A stretch of 64,000 bases of DNA, from contig BBMW01000002.1 in assembly GCA_000759755.1 (NCBI GenBank), positions 248,001 through 312,000 on the forward strand, in the 5' to 3' direction. The first letter of the stretch is position 1. Each line of letters opens with the position of its first letter. The notes under the pieces were generated by a model. It had not been told where the DNA came from, did no database searches, and saw only the letters and a program-made list of their open reading frames with translations. The DNA comes from Citrobacter werkmanii NBRC 105721. Lineage in GTDB: Bacteria > Pseudomonadota > Gammaproteobacteria > Enterobacterales > Enterobacteriaceae. Position numbers and translations under genes: made by a program. Shown here in pieces: positions 61,829 to 64,000 of this stretch.

Positions 61829-63358
61829 ATGTTACTACCCTGGCTAATATTGATTCCCTTTATCGGTGGCTTCCTGTGCTGGCAGACCGAACGCTTTGGC
61901 GTGAAGGTGCCGCGTTGGATCGCGCTGATTACCATGGGACTGACGCTGGCGCTTGGCCTGCAACTGTGGTTGCAGGGCGGCTATTCACTGACGCAATCCG
62001 CGGGTATTCCGCAGTGGCAGTCTGAGTTTGTCCTGCCGTGGATCCCACGTTTTGGCATCTCTATCCATTTAGCAATCGACGGCTTGTCGCTGCTAATGGT
62101 AGTGCTGACCGGTCTGCTCGGTGTTCTGGCGGTCCTTTGCTCCTGGAATGAAATCGAAAAATACCAAGGCTTCTTCCACCTGAACCTGATGTGGATCTTA
62201 GGCGGCGTGATCGGCGTGTTCCTGGCCATCGACATGTTCCTGTTCTTCTTCTTCTGGGAAATGATGCTGGTGCCGATGTACTTCCTGATCGCGCTGTGGG
62301 GGCATAAAGCTTCTGACGGTAAAACGCGTATCACGGCGGCAACCAAGTTCTTCATTTACACCCAGGCGAGTGGTCTGGTGATGTTGATTGCCATCCTGGC
62401 GCTGGTGTTTGTGCACTATAAAGCGACCGGCGTGTGGACCTTCAACTATGAAGAGCTGCTGAACACCCCGATGTCCCACGGCGTGGAATATCTGCTGATG
62501 CTCGGCTTCTTCATCGCCTTCGCGGTGAAAATGCCGGTGGTTCCGCTGCACGGCTGGTTGCCGGATGCGCACTCCCAGGCACCGACCGCGGGTTCCGTTG
62601 ACCTGGCGGGGATCCTGCTGAAAACCGCAGCCTACGGTCTGCTGCGTTTCTCTCTGCCGCTGTTCCCGAACGCGTCGGCGGAGTTTGCGCCTATCGCCAT
62701 GTGGCTTGGCGTAATCGGTATCTTCTACGGCGCGTGGATGGCCTTTAATCAGTACGACATCAAACGTCTGATTGCCTACACCTCCGTATCCCACATGGGC
62801 TTCGTGCTGATTGCTATTTATACCGGCAGCCAACTGGCTTACCAGGGCGCGGTTATCCAGATGATCGCGCACGGTCTGTCCGCAGCCGGTCTGTTCATCC
62901 TGTGTGGTCAGCTGTACGAACGTCTGCACACGCGTGACATGCGTATGATGGGTGGTCTGTGGGGCAAAATGAAATGGTTGCCTGCGCTGTCCATGTTCTT
63001 CGCAGTATGTACGCTGGGTATGCCGGGTACAGGTAACTTCGTTGGCGAATTTATGATTCTGTTCGGCAGCTACCAGGTGGTTCCGGTCATTACCGTGATC
63101 TCGACCTTTGGTCTGGTGTTTGCCTCTGTATACTCGCTGGCGATGCTGCATCGCGCTTACTTTGGTAAGGCGAAGAGCCAGATTGCCAGCGTAGAACTGC
63201 CAGGGATGTCGCTGCGTGAGCTGTTTATCATCCTGTTGCTGGTCGTGCTTCTGGTACTGCTTGGCTTCTATCCGCAGCCGATTCTGGATACCTCGCATTC
63301 TGCGATGAGCAACATCCAGCAGTGGTTTGTTAATTCCGTTACTACTACAAGGCCGTAA
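61829..63358 (+). CDS. nuoM: NADH-quinone oxidoreductase subunit NuoM
   Basis: NuoM is the middle antiporter-like proton-pumping subunit of complex I. The 509-residue product has about 14 helices, E144 in FFWEMMLVPMYF and the lysine of FAVKMPVVPLHGWLPDAH near 234. AAGGA precedes the start. nuoN starts 6 nt after its stop. Confidence 0.98.
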   Translation: MLLPWLILIPFIGGFLCWQTERFGVKVPRWIALITMGLTLALGLQLWLQGGYSLTQSAGIPQWQSEFVLPWIPRFGISIHLAIDGLSLLMVVLTGLLGVLAVLCSWNEIEKYQGFFHLNLMWILGGVIGVFLAIDMFLFFFFWEMMLVPMYFLIALWGHKASDGKTRITAATKFFIYTQASGLVMLIAILALVFVHYKATGVWTFNYEELLNTPMSHGVEYLLMLGFFIAFAVKMPVVPLHGWLPDAHSQAPTAGSVDLAGILLKTAAYGLLRFSLPLFPNASAEFAPIAMWLGVIGIFYGAWMAFNQYDIKRLIAYTSVSHMGFVLIAIYTGSQLAYQGAVIQMIAHGLSAAGLFILCGQLYERLHTRDMRMMGGLWGKMKWLPALSMFFAVCTLGMPGTGNFVGEFMILFGSYQVVPVITVISTFGLVFASVYSLAMLHRAYFGKAKSQIASVELPGMSLRELFIILLLVVLLVLLGFYPQPILDTSHSAMSNIQQWFVNSVTTTRP

Positions 63359-63364
63359 ATCGCC

Positions 63365-64000
63365 ATGACAATAACTCCACAACACCTGATTGCGCTGCTA
63401 CCGCTGCTGATCGTCGGCTTGACGGTGGTGGTTGTGATGCTCTCCATTGCGTGGCGACGCAATCACTTCCTCAATGCCACGCTGTCGGTCATTGGGCTTA
63501 ACGCCGCGCTGGTTTCGCTCTGGTTTGTTGGCCAGGCGGGCGCCATGGACGTCACCCCGCTGATGCGGGTTGACGGTTTCGCCATGCTCTACACCGGGCT
63601 GGTGCTGCTGGCGAGTCTTGCCACCTGTACCTTTGCTTACCCGTGGCTGGAAGGCTATGACGACAACCGGGAAGAGTTCTATCTGCTGGTATTGATTGCT
63701 GCCCTGGGCGGTATTTTGCTGGCAAATGCTAACCATCTGGCGGCGCTGTTCCTCGGTATCGAACTGATTTCTCTGCCGCTGTTTGGTCTGGTTGGCTATG
63801 CGTTCCGTCAGAAACGTTCGCTGGAAGCCAGTATCAAATACACCATTCTGTCTGCCGCAGCGTCTTCCTTCCTGCTGTTCGGTATGGCGCTGGTGTACGC
63901 GCAGTCTGGCAACCTGTCGTTTGTTGCGCTCGGTAAGAGTCTTGGTGACGGCATGCTGCACGAACCGCTGCTGCTGGCGGGCTTCGGTCTGATGATTGTT
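63365..64000 (+). CDS. nuoN: NADH-quinone oxidoreductase subunit NuoN, N-terminal part (cut by window edge)
   Basis: NuoN is the third antiporter-like subunit, next to NuoK. The first 212 codons are present without a stop and run off the window. [18 protein letters not shown] starts the first helix, and E133 in [10 protein letters not shown] is the conserved membrane glutamate. The full protein is about 485 residues in E. coli. It is the last gene of the operon. Confidence 0.96.
   Translation, partial: MTITPQHLIALLPLLIVGLTVVVVMLSIAWRRNHFLNATLSVIGLNAALVSLWFVGQAGAMDVTPLMRVDGFAMLYTGLVLLASLATCTFAYPWLEGYDDNREEFYLLVLIAALGGILLANANHLAALFLGIELISLPLFGLVGYAFRQKRSLEASIKYTILSAAASSFLLFGMALVYAQSGNLSFVALGKSLGDGMLHEPLLLAGFGLMIV

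Noticed and set aside
62198-63385. 395-codon open frame opposite nuoM
   Set aside because: Same cause as for nuoL: antisense of a membrane protein gene.

Overview
This window is core chromosome of an enterobacterium close to Escherichia, Salmonella and Citrobacter. Almost every gene is recognisable by length, motifs and order as a counterpart of the E. coli K-12 block from nuoN to fadL, read here in the opposite direction. Several proteins, for example HisJ and FadJ, differ from both the K-12 and Salmonella forms as I remember them. A GNAT gene sits where K-12 has rpnB (yfcI). I therefore favour Citrobacter or a near relative. That genus assignment is inference. I see no prophage, insertion sequence, tRNA, rRNA or CRISPR array.

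Layout. (1) 1-4725: fatty-acid uptake and beta-oxidation (fadL, cut by the window edge; yfcZ; fadI-fadJ), with FadR-type operators. (2) 4935-18552: sixA, smrB, the prmB-aroC-mepA-yfcA-epmC-yfcL run, mnmC divergent from fabB, a small accessory lipoprotein gene, yfcJ, flk and pdxB. (3) 18620-27215: usg-truA-dedA, accD-folC-dedD, cvpA-purF-ubiX, covering cofactor, lipid, purine and ubiquinone synthesis. (4) 27503-31680: the basic-amino-acid uptake system argT, hisJQMP, with two sigma-54-like promoters, an NtrC-like site and a REP cluster inside the operon. (5) 31714-41462: a GNAT gene, yfcH, folX, yfcG, yfcF, yfcE, yfcD, yfcC, and ackA-pta. (6) 41802-49237: yfbV, yfbU, yfbT, yfbS, yfbR, alaA and the regulator lrhA, with a 0.9 kb gap before lrhA. 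(7) 49865-64000: nuoA to nuoN, the NADH dehydrogenase I operon, cut inside nuoN.

How the parts fit. FadR-like sites appear at fadL, at fadI and at fabB, where a FabR palindrome lies next to one. Breakdown and unsaturated-lipid synthesis are therefore wired to the same acyl-CoA signal within one segment. NADH from beta-oxidation feeds Nuo, while ackA-pta handles acetyl-CoA overflow.

The window is mostly conventional. The observations most worth checking are a three-arm repeat before ubiX whose last arm contains the ubiX ribosome-binding site, a perfect 17-bp palindrome between ackA and yfbV, a possible 38-codon ORF before lrhA, an ERIC element that opens a longer in-frame FolC, the lipoprotein gene beside fabB, and inverted repeats in each of the three wide gaps of the nuo operon.
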